Shown: positions 45,555 through 57,621 of the stretch, piece after piece
Numbering within the stretch: position 1 is the stretch's first letter
Layout: every line of letters begins with the position of its first letter
Assembly (NCBI GenBank): GCA_013350335.1
Contig: CM023540.1
Coordinates: forward strand, 16,869,828-16,933,827
Direction: 5' to 3'
DNA length: 64,000 bases
DNA from: Chimonanthus salicifolius
Taxonomy: Eukaryota; Streptophyta; Magnoliopsida; Laurales; Calycanthaceae
The notes under the pieces: generated by a model
What the model saw: only the letters and a program-made list of their open reading frames with translations
What the model was told of the DNA's origin: nothing
The model's database searches: none
Position numbers and translations under genes: made by a program

Positions 45555-47456
45555 TCCCCATTGTTGGAATGGTTGGACTAGGCAAGACGACACTTACTCG
45601 AATTGTCTACACTGATATTAGGGTTGTGGATCACTTTGTGTTGAGGGAATGGCTGACAGAATGTGGAGATTTGGTTGTGAAAAAGATCATGAAGTCGTTT
45701 TTACAGTCGTTGATCGTTTTGATTCCGACAAACTTTAGCGGCCCTTCGGATGATCTTGATGAGGTTCAATATCGTTTGAGATAAAAATTGGGAGGTAAGA
45801 GGTTCCTACTTGTCCTAGAGGATGGAGCTATCAGCGATGAAATGGAATTGAATTGGGATACGATATGGGCATTCCTCAGACATGGAGCAAAAGGGCGTCG
45901 AATCATAGTTACCTGTTCAAGTCCCTTGTTATCAACAATTGTAGGCTCAAACCCGCTCCATTTGCACGGTTTGTCAGCGTGCGATTCCTGGTGTTTGTTT
46001 CAGAATCGAGCGCTCAAGGCAAAGACTTGCTTTCAACAAGAAAACTTGTCAGAAATTTGGTTCAATATTCATTCCAAATGTCGTGGCTCACCTTTCGCTT
46101 TGAATATGCTTGGAGGTATGCTTTCTACAGTAGAGGAGAATGAATGGGTTGATGTTGTGCAAAGTGAAAAGTGGAGAGATTTACTGAAGTTGCCACCTGA
46201 TGATGATGAGAATATTCTGCTCTTGCCCATACAGATCTGCTATCGTCTTTTCCCCCCACATTTAAAGCAATGTATTGTATTCTGCTCCATGTTCCCTAAA
46301 TCATTTGAATTTGAAAGGAATGAACTGATACACATGTGGATGGCAGAAGGCTTCTTGTTCTTACCCCCAGAAGAAGAAGAAGGAGATGGTCATTCTAATA
46401 GAAGAAATCGGCTGTGAATATTTTGATTTTTTGTTATCCTTATCATTCTTTCAACCTTTCGGCGCCAATTGGTCATCCATTTATGTGATTAACGGCCTTG
46501 TCTATGAGTTTCTGCAATCGATATCTGGGACAGAGTATTTGAAGAACAACGTGAATGGAAGAACACGCCATGTATATTTGATGGATCGAGCGGATGGATC
46601 TTACAAAACTGAAAGTATCAGAACATTACTCCAACACCCATCCGGCGAAATTGTAGACTGTTCATATTTTGAGCGGTTGCTCTTATTGGGTTTAAGAAAT
46701 GCTCAAATGAAAGAGTTTCCATTAGAGCTTCAATATAGTAGAACGCTCCAACACTAGAGGTACCTCAACCTATCCGGTACATCTCTTAGAACGATTCCAA
46801 ACTCAGCATGCCAGCTTTACAATTTGCAGACATTGAACCTCAAGAAGAGCCTATATCTTGTCGAGTTACCTTACAGAATGTTTCAGTTGGTAAATCTACG
46901 GCATTTTCTTCTAGATAAAGATCTGCACAAGTCGATTTGCATGCCACGATACATTGCGATGCTGGGTAAGCTCCAATCATTGACATTTTTTGTTGTGAAA
47001 AGAGAGACGGGGTTTGAGATTAGTGACTTGAAAGATCTAGATGACCTCCATGGAGAACTGTGCATTTTGCAGATGGAGGATGTTCGCTCCGGCAGCGAGG
47101 GTGAAAGATGTAATATGAAGAATAAGAAGCACCTTTGGAGATTAGAGTTGAGATGGAGTCTCTCTAGTGACATACGTGATCGACGTGAAGGAGAATCATT
47201 TTCTCGTCAATCCAGAGATGCTGGATCATCATCATCATCACAACTTCGACGGGTTAGATGGGAACCAGGGAATGTGTATAGATCATCATTTTCACATGAT
47301 TCTGAAGCCGGCAGTCGAGAGGTTTTAGAATCCCTCCAGCCTCACAACCACCTTCAAGAATTACTTGGTAAAAACTACCGTGCTTCTAAATTTCCAAGTT
47401 GGATTCTAGTAGGTCTAGTTGACTGGGTATATTTGAACTTTTTAGCTTTGTTTTGA
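45555..47456 (+). pseudogene. CC-NBS-LRR resistance gene, NB-ARC and partial LRR
   Basis: Begins with the second TCCCC, then P-loop GMVGLGKTT (45566 on). Follow kinase-2 RFLLVLEDG (45800-45826), RNBS-B GAKGRRIIVT, a GLPL-like CRGSPFALNMLGG (46081-46118), RNBS-D CIVFCSMFPKSFEFERNELI (46270-46330) then MWMAEGF, and an MHD-position VINGLVYEFLQ in place of MHDLVHDLA. LRRs start near 46760 (RYLNLSGTSLRTIP) and reach FPSWI near 47400, only about a quarter of a usual LRR. Lesions: TAA at 45782-45784, a frameshift between 46380 and 46417, TAG at 46755-46757, and loss of the remaining LRR. The final D of kinase-2 and the H of MHD are altered. The decay is more than the young copia insertion can explain, so the gene was probably already failing. 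Confidence 0.85.
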
Positions 47457-47944
47457 GTCTTTCCATTGAGATGGGATCTATTTTGGTTATTTGTATTTTT
47501 AGAATATTTTTTTCAGGTTCTAATTTTGAATGTTAAATTTAATTTCATATCTCGCATTTTTTTTTTCATTTGTAATTAAATTACAATTCTACAGTCAAAT
47601 CGATTCAGGTTAAATGAGTGTTGAATCAAATTAGTACTAGATTTAACTTTCAAGCATGGATATGATTTTTTAAATTGCATTTAATTGTGAATATCAATTA
47701 TTTGTTTAAATCATTGCATTAAGAATAATAAAAAAATTCGATTGAACACCTAATTTCTTTAACAAATTTTGCCTCAGTCAAAATTATCCTGTTGAAATAA
47801 AAGACATCTCTCTTCTCTTGAGAGTAATCGAAAGAATTGAGAGTTGGATTTTCTTATGATTTATATAATTGAAATCATTAATCTGACTTAAAATCCCGAA
47901 TATAAAATTTCTCCTAGCACTCCAAGATTTTATAATCGGCATAT

Positions 47945-48240
47945 GTCTTATTGGTCCATAAACAATTCAAATTTCAAATATTGTTTATAGGCTAATTATT
48001 AGTCCAAGTATTATTTTGTGGGTCATTATTAGTCTCTGCATTTCTTCAGGCCTATCTTTATGTGCTGGCCTATGAATACTTTTTATGCTCGCTTCTGGGC
48101 CATGAAAAGTCCATTTAGTATTTACTGGTCTATTAACAGTCTATATATTGTTTGATGGCACATTAACAGTTAACATAGTGTGTGTTAGCCCATCAACATA
48201 CACTTAGTTTTTTATAGCCTAGAAACAGTCTATATAATCA
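47945..48240. repeat. Degenerate ~40-bp minisatellite
   Basis: About eight diverged units built on GGCC(C/T)AT(A/G)AACAGTC(T/C)A-like sequence and TAGT(A/T)TTT spacers. Confidence 0.45.
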
Positions 48241-48329
48241 TTAGAAAGTTCTCCGACTTAGACGTCACTTAATCCAAGAACCGTCACCGTGTTTAGACCG
48301 TATTTGAACTCAAGAATAATATTTTGAGT

Positions 48330-48460
48330 TCTTTACCGAAAATCTGTAATTCAATTTAAAAATTCAAGATCTGGTTTCTTCACCAAAATCCAAAATTCAA
48401 TTTAAAACCCGAATCTGATTTCTTCACCAAAATCCGTAATTCAACTTAAAATCCCAAATC
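48330..48460. repeat. ~50-bp tandem repeat
   Basis: Three units containing TTCTTCACCAAAATCC and AATTCAATTTAAAA. Confidence 0.65.
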
Positions 48461-48768
48461 TAAAATATCAAATGCAGCTTGACATGCTTCAAGGATGTAG
48501 TAAGACAATGGCTGTGAAAATACAAAAATGCAACAATTTTAGAGACACGTCAAAGATCAAGACCAATTGGGCCTCTCCTAGTAGTAAAGCAAACACATCT
48601 TAATTAGCCCTTTTTTTTAATTCTTTATATGTTAATATTCTTTCATTTTTCAGAGCTAGCAGTACTTAAGAATTAGAAACTCCAATGAATATAGAGTATA
48701 TAACACTTGTATACGGCATAACCCATAGTACATTGGGAGCCCTGTTGGCTTTTGCCAAAGAATACACT

Positions 48769-49510
48769 AAAATTGGGCTAATGTTTAATTATGCACCTCA
48801 TAATTTAGATTATTTTTCCCCAATCATCTCCACTGTGCTAAAACTTATAATAAATGAAAGAAAAAGAGAAAGAAATGTATAAAATAAATATAGAACTTTT
48901 CAAGGATTTTTTTTTTCAATAGAACTCAAGTCAATAACGAAGGAGTGTGTCACACTTAAAAATATAAAATAAAAATACAAATGAACAATAGCACTGTGTA
49001 CAGAATGATTAGTGTTTTATACACGAACTATAAACATATTATAAAGGGTTACAAATTTTAATCAACTGATCTGAAGACAAAAAATGAGGATGAGAACGAA
49101 ATATTGTAGTCTTAGAAGCAATAAAGTTCTACTTGGGCCTTGAATCATACATGAATCCAGGTTGAATGTATTGACATTCAAGCCAGAAAATAGGGTTGGG
49201 CTCTCTCTAGGCCTTAAAACAAAATGTGGATCAACACACTGCTCACTCTAGTAAGTACATGAGATGATATATCACTTGGATAAACTCAAGTACTGGGGCT
49301 CTATACAATTATATGTAACCATCTAAGAGAATAGAATTATATACTAAAATTACAATCACTAATTAAGTCATTAACTAATAGTGATTATTAGATTATTCAA
49401 GTTAATAGGTAGGTGTTGAGATTTGCAACAATCAAACATTTGATTTCAAAACAAAAGGGCTGCTACTTCAGTTTATGCATTTTATTCCATGTAAATAAAG
49501 TAACAAATTT
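48769..49510. repeat. Diverged direct repeat, copy A
   Basis: Shares ATGCACCTCATAATTTAG, TCATCTCCACTGTGCTAAAA, CACTGCTCACTCTAGT and GATTATTCAAGTT with copy B at 55062-55878, in the same order and orientation. The middle part is poorly conserved. No coding sequence. Confidence 0.65.
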
Positions 49511-50390
49511 GAATTTTAAGTCTAGATCTCTAATCATGAAATATTTTACTAAGAATTTATAAAACCATGAAATATAGAGTTTGAATTTATATTTTATTGT
49601 CATGGCGAGATCTACTCTTCAGATAAATCATATTTTCTATTCCTCCTTTCAAATTTTAAATAGGTTTAAACTCTAAGGTTACTAAGATCAACAATGATGG
49701 GGAAGAAGGATAATTAAAAAAATATTTATCTGAATTGGAAAAGGTAGGAAACCTATAACTATATCTAACAAACTCACTAAGACAGTAGTCTTGAATTGTT
49801 AGCCAACTATCATTTTTCAACTTTCAAAACTTATCACCATTATTGTTTCATATTTGAGAATGTTTGAAATATGTTTCAACATATGCCATACTTTCAAACT
49901 TATTCTAGACTCATATAGCTAGTCAAGTATATAGTTTTTAAAAAGCTCCAATAGTGAGTTGGAGTTGACTCAACTATATAGAATTTTGAATTGAGTTAGT
50001 TAAGAAGTTTTACAGAGTTTTTTCCAAGTCAAATTGACCATTTAGAGTCCAATTGTCTACCATTTAGCCCCAATATCGAATTTTTACTACTAGACCTAAT
50101 ATCGAATTTTATTTTATCTCATTTTTGAACCATATAACAGAACAATCCATTTGTAATTCAATGACGGTCATGCGGTCATATAATCCATATTTAATACAAT
50201 GAGACATTAAAGCTTAATATTCACATTACTAATCCATATTTAATTCAATGAAAGTAAAGCTTGACCACCGAATCAGCACCAGCAGGTTGTCTGGGGTGGA
50301 ACTTGCAATCCATTACACCTACAGGCAAGTGATAATCCCGTCAATTGTTGCACTTCCAAGTGTGATTTTGAAGGGTACCAGAATCACAAG
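49511..50390. other. Gene-free stretch
   Basis: AT-rich; nothing recognised. An unidentified 219-codon frame starts at 50248 but owes its length to the next tandem duplication. Confidence 0.4.
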
Positions 50391-50992
50391 AACAAATAAT
50401 GTGGTTCTCACAAGAAATAGGCCTAGTAAGATTATGAGAATGAGCAAACCTTCGATCATTTCAGTTGAGAATTGCTACATCATCTGCCAATTGCTTCCAT
50501 CAACACTGATTTTGAAGAAAAGAAACCAGACCACTGGTTCAAGACATGACTTCAAGAATCACTCCAATCATCTTCATCATCACTTCCACAAATGCCTAAA
50601 TCAAATGTATAAGCTTTTCAGTAAGATCGATCTCTCTCCAAAAAAAAGTAGATGTTTAAAAGAAATCTCTGCCTTTCACTTTGATGTAGATGTGAGAACA
50701 AATAATGTGGTTCTCACAAGAAATAGGCCTCGTAAGATTATGAGAATGAGCAAACCTTCAATCATTTCAGTTGAGAATTGCTACATTGCTGCTATCATCT
50801 GCCAATTGCTTGCATCACCATTGATTTTGAAGAAAAAGAAACCAGACCACAGGCTCAAGACATGGCTTCAAGAATCACTTCCACAAATGCCTAAATCAAA
50901 TGAATAAGCTTTTCAGTAAGATCTCTCTCTCTCCAAAAAAAAAAGAGTAGATGTTTAAAAGAAATCTTTGCCTTTCACTTTGATGTAGATGT
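50391..50992. repeat. 306-bp tandem duplication with unrecognised open frame
   Basis: 50391-50696 and 50697-50992 are ~90% alike, starting AACAAATAATGTGGTTCTCA. An open frame of 219 codons (50248-50907, plus) spans both units and so repeats TNNVVLTRNRP and MRMSKPSIISVENCYI. I do not recognise the protein and see no domain; composition (K, R, S, I, H) and context suggest chance or a transposon remnant. Confidence 0.65.
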
Positions 50993-51664
50993 TCTTAGCT
51001 TTCACAGAGAGAGGAATATAAAGTAGCAGCTTTCACTAGTTAGAATGGGTCCCCCCATTACGGGGGGATCTGTGAAAAAACCTGCAGTGAAAGGGAATAA
51101 TTTGTTTTTTACCTTCTTCCTCTGTTCTGATGAAGAAGAAGAATTTGTTTGGATCTTTCCCACAATGGGAGCAGAGAAACTTTTGTTTTTATTTTTGTCT
51201 TTCTTCCAGTAGAACACCAGACACTGATTTCCAGCTGCAAACAGCCTAATTTCTTACTTCACACCCAATAACCAATTTACAGGAAATTTCTGGATCGAAT
51301 CATTACTTGGTCACAGCATGTCAATTCACTTTGAGGATTAATTTTGACTACAGGCATATCATTTTTTATGATCCTGTAAAGGTAAAAGCCTTTTGATGTC
51401 ACGGATGAAAATATGTGGCATCAAACCATAGAAGAATAGGAGAAGTGGATTTTTCTCTCAAGTTTCCTATTCCACTTCTGCAATATAAAAAATCCACCAA
51501 TAAGAAGGGAGAGAAGAGATTTGGAATCCATCGATCAGATAAAGTTGTTTCGATCGATACGTAGAGAGAGAAAAGAGAGTTTAACTATTTTTTTGAAAAC
51601 ATACCATTAATCAAACCATTTATTATTGTTGAGAAAAATCTCTTACCATCAAACATCACAAATA
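50993..51664. other. Gene-free stretch
   Basis: A 71-codon minus frame (51002-51217) has no recognisable motif. The 3' end of the hAT element should lie here or further left, but no terminal repeat was found. Confidence 0.35.
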
Positions 51665-53691
51665 TTATTGTTGAGACGCAAAAGTAGAGGCATCAATGTC
51701 ATCCATAGCACTGCAATAGCAAAGAAGATCATGTAAGTCAAATTTAAGAAAAACCCTTAAATGAATTGACATTGATCGGTAAAATTTCGTTTAAAACTTA
51801 AAAGATTACCACTCATCATTGGCAGTCCACGTAGAACCCAAACTCAAATTAATATGCGCAACTTCAAGCGAGCCGAACCCCCTTCCACCTAACATAGCAT
51901 AATAAATATAAATGTTGTTACATGCTCCTATGCAAAAAAATTGAAAGCAAGCCAACAAATTAAAATGAGCACTAAAATACCTTGCGTATGGTATTCCGCA
52001 ACCAATCTTGGCCACACCAACGATTCAACAGTTTTTTAGACACAGAGTTGCGATAATGGTCAAGAAATCTACCTCTAGGACTTAAAAGTAGATTCTGATG
52101 CAACAGTCAATACTGGAATCACTAGAATATCACGGGTCATCTTTACAAGAATAGGGTACTTGGGAGCAGTACTTTTCCATCATTGCAACACATCAAATCC
52201 CTCGAACTTCAGAAAGATGGGTTCCTCCAAATATAGATATAGATCTGATTTATGAACAGAACTTGAGCTTTGAGTAAGAAACTTCGCAAACTTTTTCACC
52301 CGTTTTGTTCCATGTGATGTCGGTGAAGCAATTCCATCACAATCATCTTGCCTAATGCATTTTCTTTTATCACCATGAACTGGTTATTGAGCCTCATATC
52401 TTTATGAAGATTCTTAATATCACATAAAATCTTACGTATTTGATCCTTAGCATAATCAACCCCATAAAATTTGGGATAATAGAACTCCAATATTTCATCT
52501 TATACAGAGGATCCAACAATTGTGCAATCATAAGAGCGAGACTACAAATGTCCCAATATTTATACCACTCAGTCCAAGATGGCGCTCCCCCTTTCTCTTT
52601 ATAGTTGGCATCCCAATGTTCCAAACGATAAAATGCAACTTTGTACTGCAAGGCCACATCTAACATTTTATATGTGGAGTTCCACCTTGTAGGGCCATCC
52701 ATGATCAACTTCTTTTCAAAGTCTATTCTAGCCTGCCTAGACATCTCATCGAATGTTTTCAACCTTGAGTGTGATCCATTGACATATTTGACACTTTCAC
52801 AAATCTTATCAACATCCTTATTTATTATCTGCATGCCATCTTGGACTATTAAATTTAAAATATGTGTATAACAACGCACATGAAATAATCTACCACCAAG
52901 TACTAAGCTCCCTCCCAACTTCTGAACAAACCAAAGAACCATTTACTCTATAATTATCTACTCTTACTGCAAATACCTTCCAATCGATATTCCAATCTAA
53001 CATGCTCTTGAAAATAGAATTGAACAAGTTATATCCATTATGAGGAACGTGTTCTACTTTGAAATGGAGTATTCTCTTTTGCAAATTCCATTCGATATCT
53101 ATGTAATGTGTCGTCAAACAACTATAGCCTAGAATTTGGATTGATGTCCACGTATCAGTCGTAAGGCTAATATAACTAGTGAGGGAATCTAACTCGCTAC
53201 ATAACTTTCCTTTCATTTCCTCATACAAACCCATACAAATTCCCTTGATGGTGTTCCTTGAGACAAGCTTAAATTGAGGTTGAAGATTTCTCACAAAGTC
53301 TATAAACCATTTGTGTCCAACGATTAAAAAAGGATACTCATGCAATATTATCATCCTTACAAGATCCTCTAAACTACGTTGTTGATCAAATTCAAAATCA
53401 CCACATTCTACTTCATTATGGCCACAAAATTGTGTTGGATCATATTTTTTACAAAAAGACAAGTGGCGCCTCAAGTGGGAAGTTCCATTGGTACTCGATC
53501 CTGTCAATAATTTCGAATGGTGCTTACATACTGCATTCTTAACTTCATCTATCTCTGTGTAATGGAAGTCATTCCAAAGTGTCGACATCTTCCTCCCATG
53601 TACAACATTTTTTGGTCTAGAAGCGTTTAATGACGCATCTATCTCATTCTCCTCAATAAAGTCATTCCTCTCATTAGAATTAAACATTGTA
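51665..53691 (-). pseudogene. hAT transposase (RICESLEEPER-type), decayed
   Basis: ATG at 53685-53687, four bases into an exon that follows a TTTGCAG acceptor. Residues ~33-80 are a BED zinc finger (STLWNDF, AVCKHHSKLL, HLRRHLSFC), but the second zinc Cys is replaced by His. Next come the hAT core blocks SLTTDTWTS near 53150, FHVRCYTHILNLIVQDG near 52860-52890, GPTRWNSTYKML near 52680 and LLDPLYKMKY near 52495. The C-terminal dimerisation region is still readable in pieces at 52020-52245 (APKYP, ARDILVIPV-like, VASEST). Frameshifts near 52940 and 52490 and stops in the dimerisation region inactivate it. Short GT-AG exons at 51810-51888 and 51665-51710 (ending MDDIDASTFASQQ, TAA) may complete the C-terminus, but the first joins out of phase. 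Known role: hAT transposases bind terminal repeats and cut by a DDE mechanism. Confidence 0.8.
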
Positions 53692-54784
53692 CTGCAAAAA
53701 AGGTATAATAAATTTCATTTATGTTAAGTTCTAATCTCATTTAAGAATAGAGTTATCACTATGATAAATTATTCTATGATTTTCATTGAGAAAGATAATA
53801 GAGTACCACTATGCAGTCCACACATTTCTCATGTAAAAGAATTAAAATAAAATAATGAATAAAGCAATTACATTGGGAAAAGGGGAAATAAGGAAAAAAT
53901 TCATACATGTAAGTTTCTAGAACTCGAAATAAATGAAACACAGATGAATGAAAACCCCCTAATTCGTCACCATTTTTTAACAACACATCCAGGAACTGAA
54001 CCATCCTATGATTCGCCACTACTTCTAAATGTAGCATAGGACATAAAACTGAAATATCATTTCAGTATGTCCAGTCATAATATTATGACAATTGCAGCAG
54101 GACAGATACAAGTTGGATTGTGTTCAATGGAAATGGCAAATTTAAAGCTAGACTAGGACTGCATCTGCTTCTGATTTAACCTTTCTCATCTAATGCTTTG
54201 AATCCTTTAATGTTTGTTCTACTTGAAAAATAAGCTTATATATCCTACACAACTGGACATCTACTTGATTTAAGTTTGAAGGCTTTTGAATCATTTCAAA
54301 TGTTTGTTGTTACAAGTTAGCATATTATGTTCTATTTTTCACCCTACAGACAAAAAATAATAATAATAGTAAGAACAATAATAAAAGGAAAAAAAAAACC
54401 TCTAGCATAAACATATACCAAGGACAGAAAAATCTGATCTAGAACTAGCCATAAAAAAAAGTATATACCATTAAAAATTAAAAAGAGTCAAAAACCCATA
54501 TCTATCATAAAGAAAAACATCAACATTAACCAAAATTTATCTGAAGAAAGACCCAATGAGTAGATATCATAGGAAAAACCCAAAAAGAAAATATCTAAGA
54601 GACAAAAAGGGAAAAAAAAATAGTGAAAACCAAATAAATTTGGAGTGTAGATTACAATGAAAATCAATAAAAAATGTATCTAAAGAAAAGTCACGGAAAA
54701 ATTATAGAAAGTGACTGAGATAGAGACCCAGAGAGAGACCGAGAGAGAGTGAGACCCAGAAAGAGAAAGACCCAGAGAACTTAC
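53692..54784 (-). other. 5'-UTR intron of the hAT transposase gene
   Basis: Donor CAGTG/GTAAGTT on the minus strand (54785/54784) and acceptor TTTTTTGCAG (53693-53692), placing the acceptor 4 bases before the ATG. Both sites fit plant consensus well. No coding content inside. Confidence 0.6.
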
Positions 54785-54860
54785 CACTGTGATAGACGGA
54801 GAGCGTGAGAGGCAGATAGAGAGAGAGAGAGCAGCGAGAGAGGCGAGAAAGGAAATAGGT
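54785..54860 (-). promoter_or_regulatory. Likely 5' leader exon of the hAT transposase gene
   Basis: GA-rich on the plus strand (CT-rich on the coding strand), typical of plant 5' UTRs, ending at the GTAAGTT donor. The transcript start is not visible. Confidence 0.4.
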
Positions 54861-55061
54861 TAAAGCGGTGTGCCCTAACTATTAGTTGTGATTTTATATT
54901 TGGGTTTGATGGACCGTCCATAGACCGTCTGCAGCCTGCCCTACTATTTTCATGGACTATAGGATCCGGTATGCGAGTCCTGATTGGACTCTAAGAACCG
55001 GATCGTAAATGGACTCCAAGGTCCGGGCCGGACAGTCCACGGGCCAGATCTGGATCCATTT
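54861..55061. other. Possible 5' subterminal region of the hAT element
   Basis: Rich in GGACCGTCC, GGACTCTAAG and GGTCCGGGCCGGAC motifs, like subterminal transposase-binding repeats of hAT elements. The actual end and target duplication could not be fixed. Confidence 0.35.
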
Positions 55062-55878
55062 AAAACTAGGCTCATGTTAAAGTATGCACCTCATAATTTA
55101 GCTTATTTGTCCATCATCTCCACTGTGCTAAAACTTAGAATAAAGGGAAAGAAAGAAAAGAAAAAAGAAATGCAACCTTATCAAGCTGCTTACCATTCAA
55201 GAGAAGTATGAAAATAAAGACCTAAGGATGGATTAGGGTGTATAAAAGGCTCATCCCCTTTCCTAAGGATGGTAATTTCGCTGAGAGATAAAGGGTTCGA
55301 AAAGTTTATCCTGTTAAAAAGAGAGATTCAACATTCAATTTCAACTCGATTGTAAAACAGACTCAGACTTGACATACTTAACATTGAGAGAAGTGAATCA
55401 TAAAAAAAGGGAATCATAGAGACAACACTTCTTAAAAGGGGCCACAAACATGTCTATAACATTAACTGCATTCTGAAAGTATTTCTCATAAACTCTGCAT
55501 AACTTCCATTCCCCAAGAGACAAATCAGATACGTGTTATATGTTTTATTCTAATACCTATAGATGGAAAGAGACAAAAATCACCAAAAGAAATGCATGCA
55601 AAATCCCACACTGCTCACTCTAGTGACTCCATGAGATGATAATATAACTTGGATAAACTCTAAGTGATGTGCTTTATACAATTATATGCAACCATTTAAG
55701 AAAATAGAATATATCTTAAAACTACGATAACTTATTAATTTATAACTAATATTATTAGATTATTCAAGTTTATAGGGAGGTTTTGAGATTTGGGACGATC
55801 AAACAATTGATAACGAAAACAAAATGATAGCTATTGCAGTTTATGCATTGTATTCCATGCAAAATAGAGTGAAATTTT
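55062..55878. repeat. Diverged direct repeat, copy B
   Basis: Second copy of 48769-49510, about 6.3 kb away; see that entry. The pair could be a segmental duplication or the worn ends of a larger element. Confidence 0.65.
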
Positions 55879-57621
55879 TTACAAGTAAGAAACTTGGATT
55901 CTCTTTTCTATCACGAAAAAATCATTACAACAAATAATGACTTTGTCAAATAAAATTGAGTTATAGCTAATGAAGTTGATCGCACTTAAGAAACAATTCC
56001 TGTTGTTTGTACAAGAAGATTCAAAATTTCAAACGCTATATTTGGGACTTGTGCTATCTTCAGCTGATCTGGACCCGACGTGCTGGTTTTCAACTTCGGC
56101 CACCATCGAATTTGTGCTATCTTCATCTGAATTTTAAAACCTTCCCCTAATCAAAGAAAACATCTCTCACAATCTCGTCTTGTCACGTCCCGATCTCTCC
56201 CGACACTCACTGATCTCACCTCTGGTTCTTTCGGCTCTCTCTCACTCCAGAGAAGATCCTTCTTGGGTTATTTTTCTTTTTTTTTAAAGCTCATTTTCGA
56301 TTAAATGGCTATAATCACTGACATTTTTAAAAGGAAAATTCAGTGTCGGCCAAATGTCTGTTTTTTAATCTTATTTTCTTTTTTAATCAGTTTTGGCCAA
56401 ATGTCTGTTTTTTAATCTCATTTCTTTTTTTAAGAATTAAAAAAGCTTGCTTATTTTTTCTAATGCTGCCTTTTAAGTGCGTTTTTAATGGGCTGGTTTC
56501 TTTTAATCAGATTCCCTCTCTCAAATGAGTTTGACGCTATATATATATATCAAACGCTCAAGGAACTTGGGCACAGATCTTTTTTTATGTGAATCTGAAT
56601 TGGTTTTAGAATAAGAGGCCAGTGGGTTTTTTCTTAAAAAATGTGTTTTTATTTATAAATACAGAAGCAAATGTTGGAATTTCGAAGACGAAATATCTGA
56701 GGAAAGTAAAATAGTTTAAAAACTCAAAAATCTCAACAAGTCAATTCTCCATCAATAAGTTTGTAAAGAAATTGAGAGATCTAAAATTTTAAAAAAGGGG
56801 AAAAAAACCCTTCGAAGATGTCATGGTGCTCTCTCCAACGGCGTTGCATAAAGAGAAAAGAACAGAAAGTAAAATTAAAAAATATATGATAATGTTCTGC
56901 AAAACAGAGAACGAAAAGAGATTAAAACAAAACAGAGAAAGAGAGAGAAAGATATGCACTTGAGAGAGACGATCGAACGATGAAAATGCACGATCTGAAC
57001 GGCCACCTGAGAAACGTAACGCTGACAAAGAACGATCTGCGTGGCAACCTGCAAAATTGGAGCAAGATGCATGAGAGAGAACAGAGAGATTAAGAGAAAA
57101 AATTTTAACAGAATGAGATAAGAGAGGCGCACCGAAGAAGATGAAGACGGCAAGAGAAAACAGACGCCTGCAAGAGAGGTATGCTCTCCCGGAGTTCTCT
57201 GCATCCATTTGTAGTCGTGGCTAACTCCTTGCGCTTGGGATTCGAATGGAAATCTCCAACAGACAGACGCAATGTGCCAAATCTCTGTATCAGAGATTGC
57301 CATGATCACGGGACCTGGAATCTCAGCAGACGCCAGTAGCGAATCTCTGTGTCAGAGCTGGCCATGATCACGTGACCTGGAATCTCAGCAGACGCCAGTA
57401 GCGAATCTCTGTAATCAGAGATCGCTGCTCGTGATAACTGGTAAAATTCAGAGAAGTGATTATACATATTTTTTAAATTTATTAAATAATTTAAATTAAA
57501 AATAAGTAAATCTCACATAATCTAAATAGAATTATTTCAAGTCAACATTCTCATGAAGATGACCTTGTAGGATATTGTTTTATTCTTATTGTTGAACAAT
57601 ATCTTTAAAATATAAAATATT
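55879..57621. other. Gene-free DNA before the Mutator-like element
   Basis: Includes a ~50-bp tandem duplication (56345-56440, GGCCAAATGTCTGTTTTTTA) and a 62-bp tandem repeat (57280-57420). Minus-strand frames of 139 and 144 codons (56789-57309) are hydrophobic but match no family; left unannotated. Confidence 0.4.
57280..57420. repeat. 62-bp tandem repeat, 2.3 units
   Basis: Units start at 57280, 57342 and 57404 with AATCTCTGT and contain GACCTGGAATCTCAGCAGAC. Confidence 0.85.

Larger units (their letters stand above)
47457..48768. other. Gene-free DNA downstream of the NBS-LRR remnant
   Basis: Contains two degenerate minisatellites (47945-48240 and 48330-48460). No gene. Confidence 0.4.

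Noticed and set aside
45536..45784. Reading the NB-ARC start as a separate gene beginning at 45536
   Set aside because: Its first 8 codons are LTR sequence; the true frame continues from 39280 after removal of copia.
56789..57309. Two overlapping minus-strand frames (139 and 144 codons), leucine/serine-rich
   Set aside because: They overlap in different frames, derive from a purine-rich plus strand, and show no recognisable domain; low-complexity composition explains the open frames.
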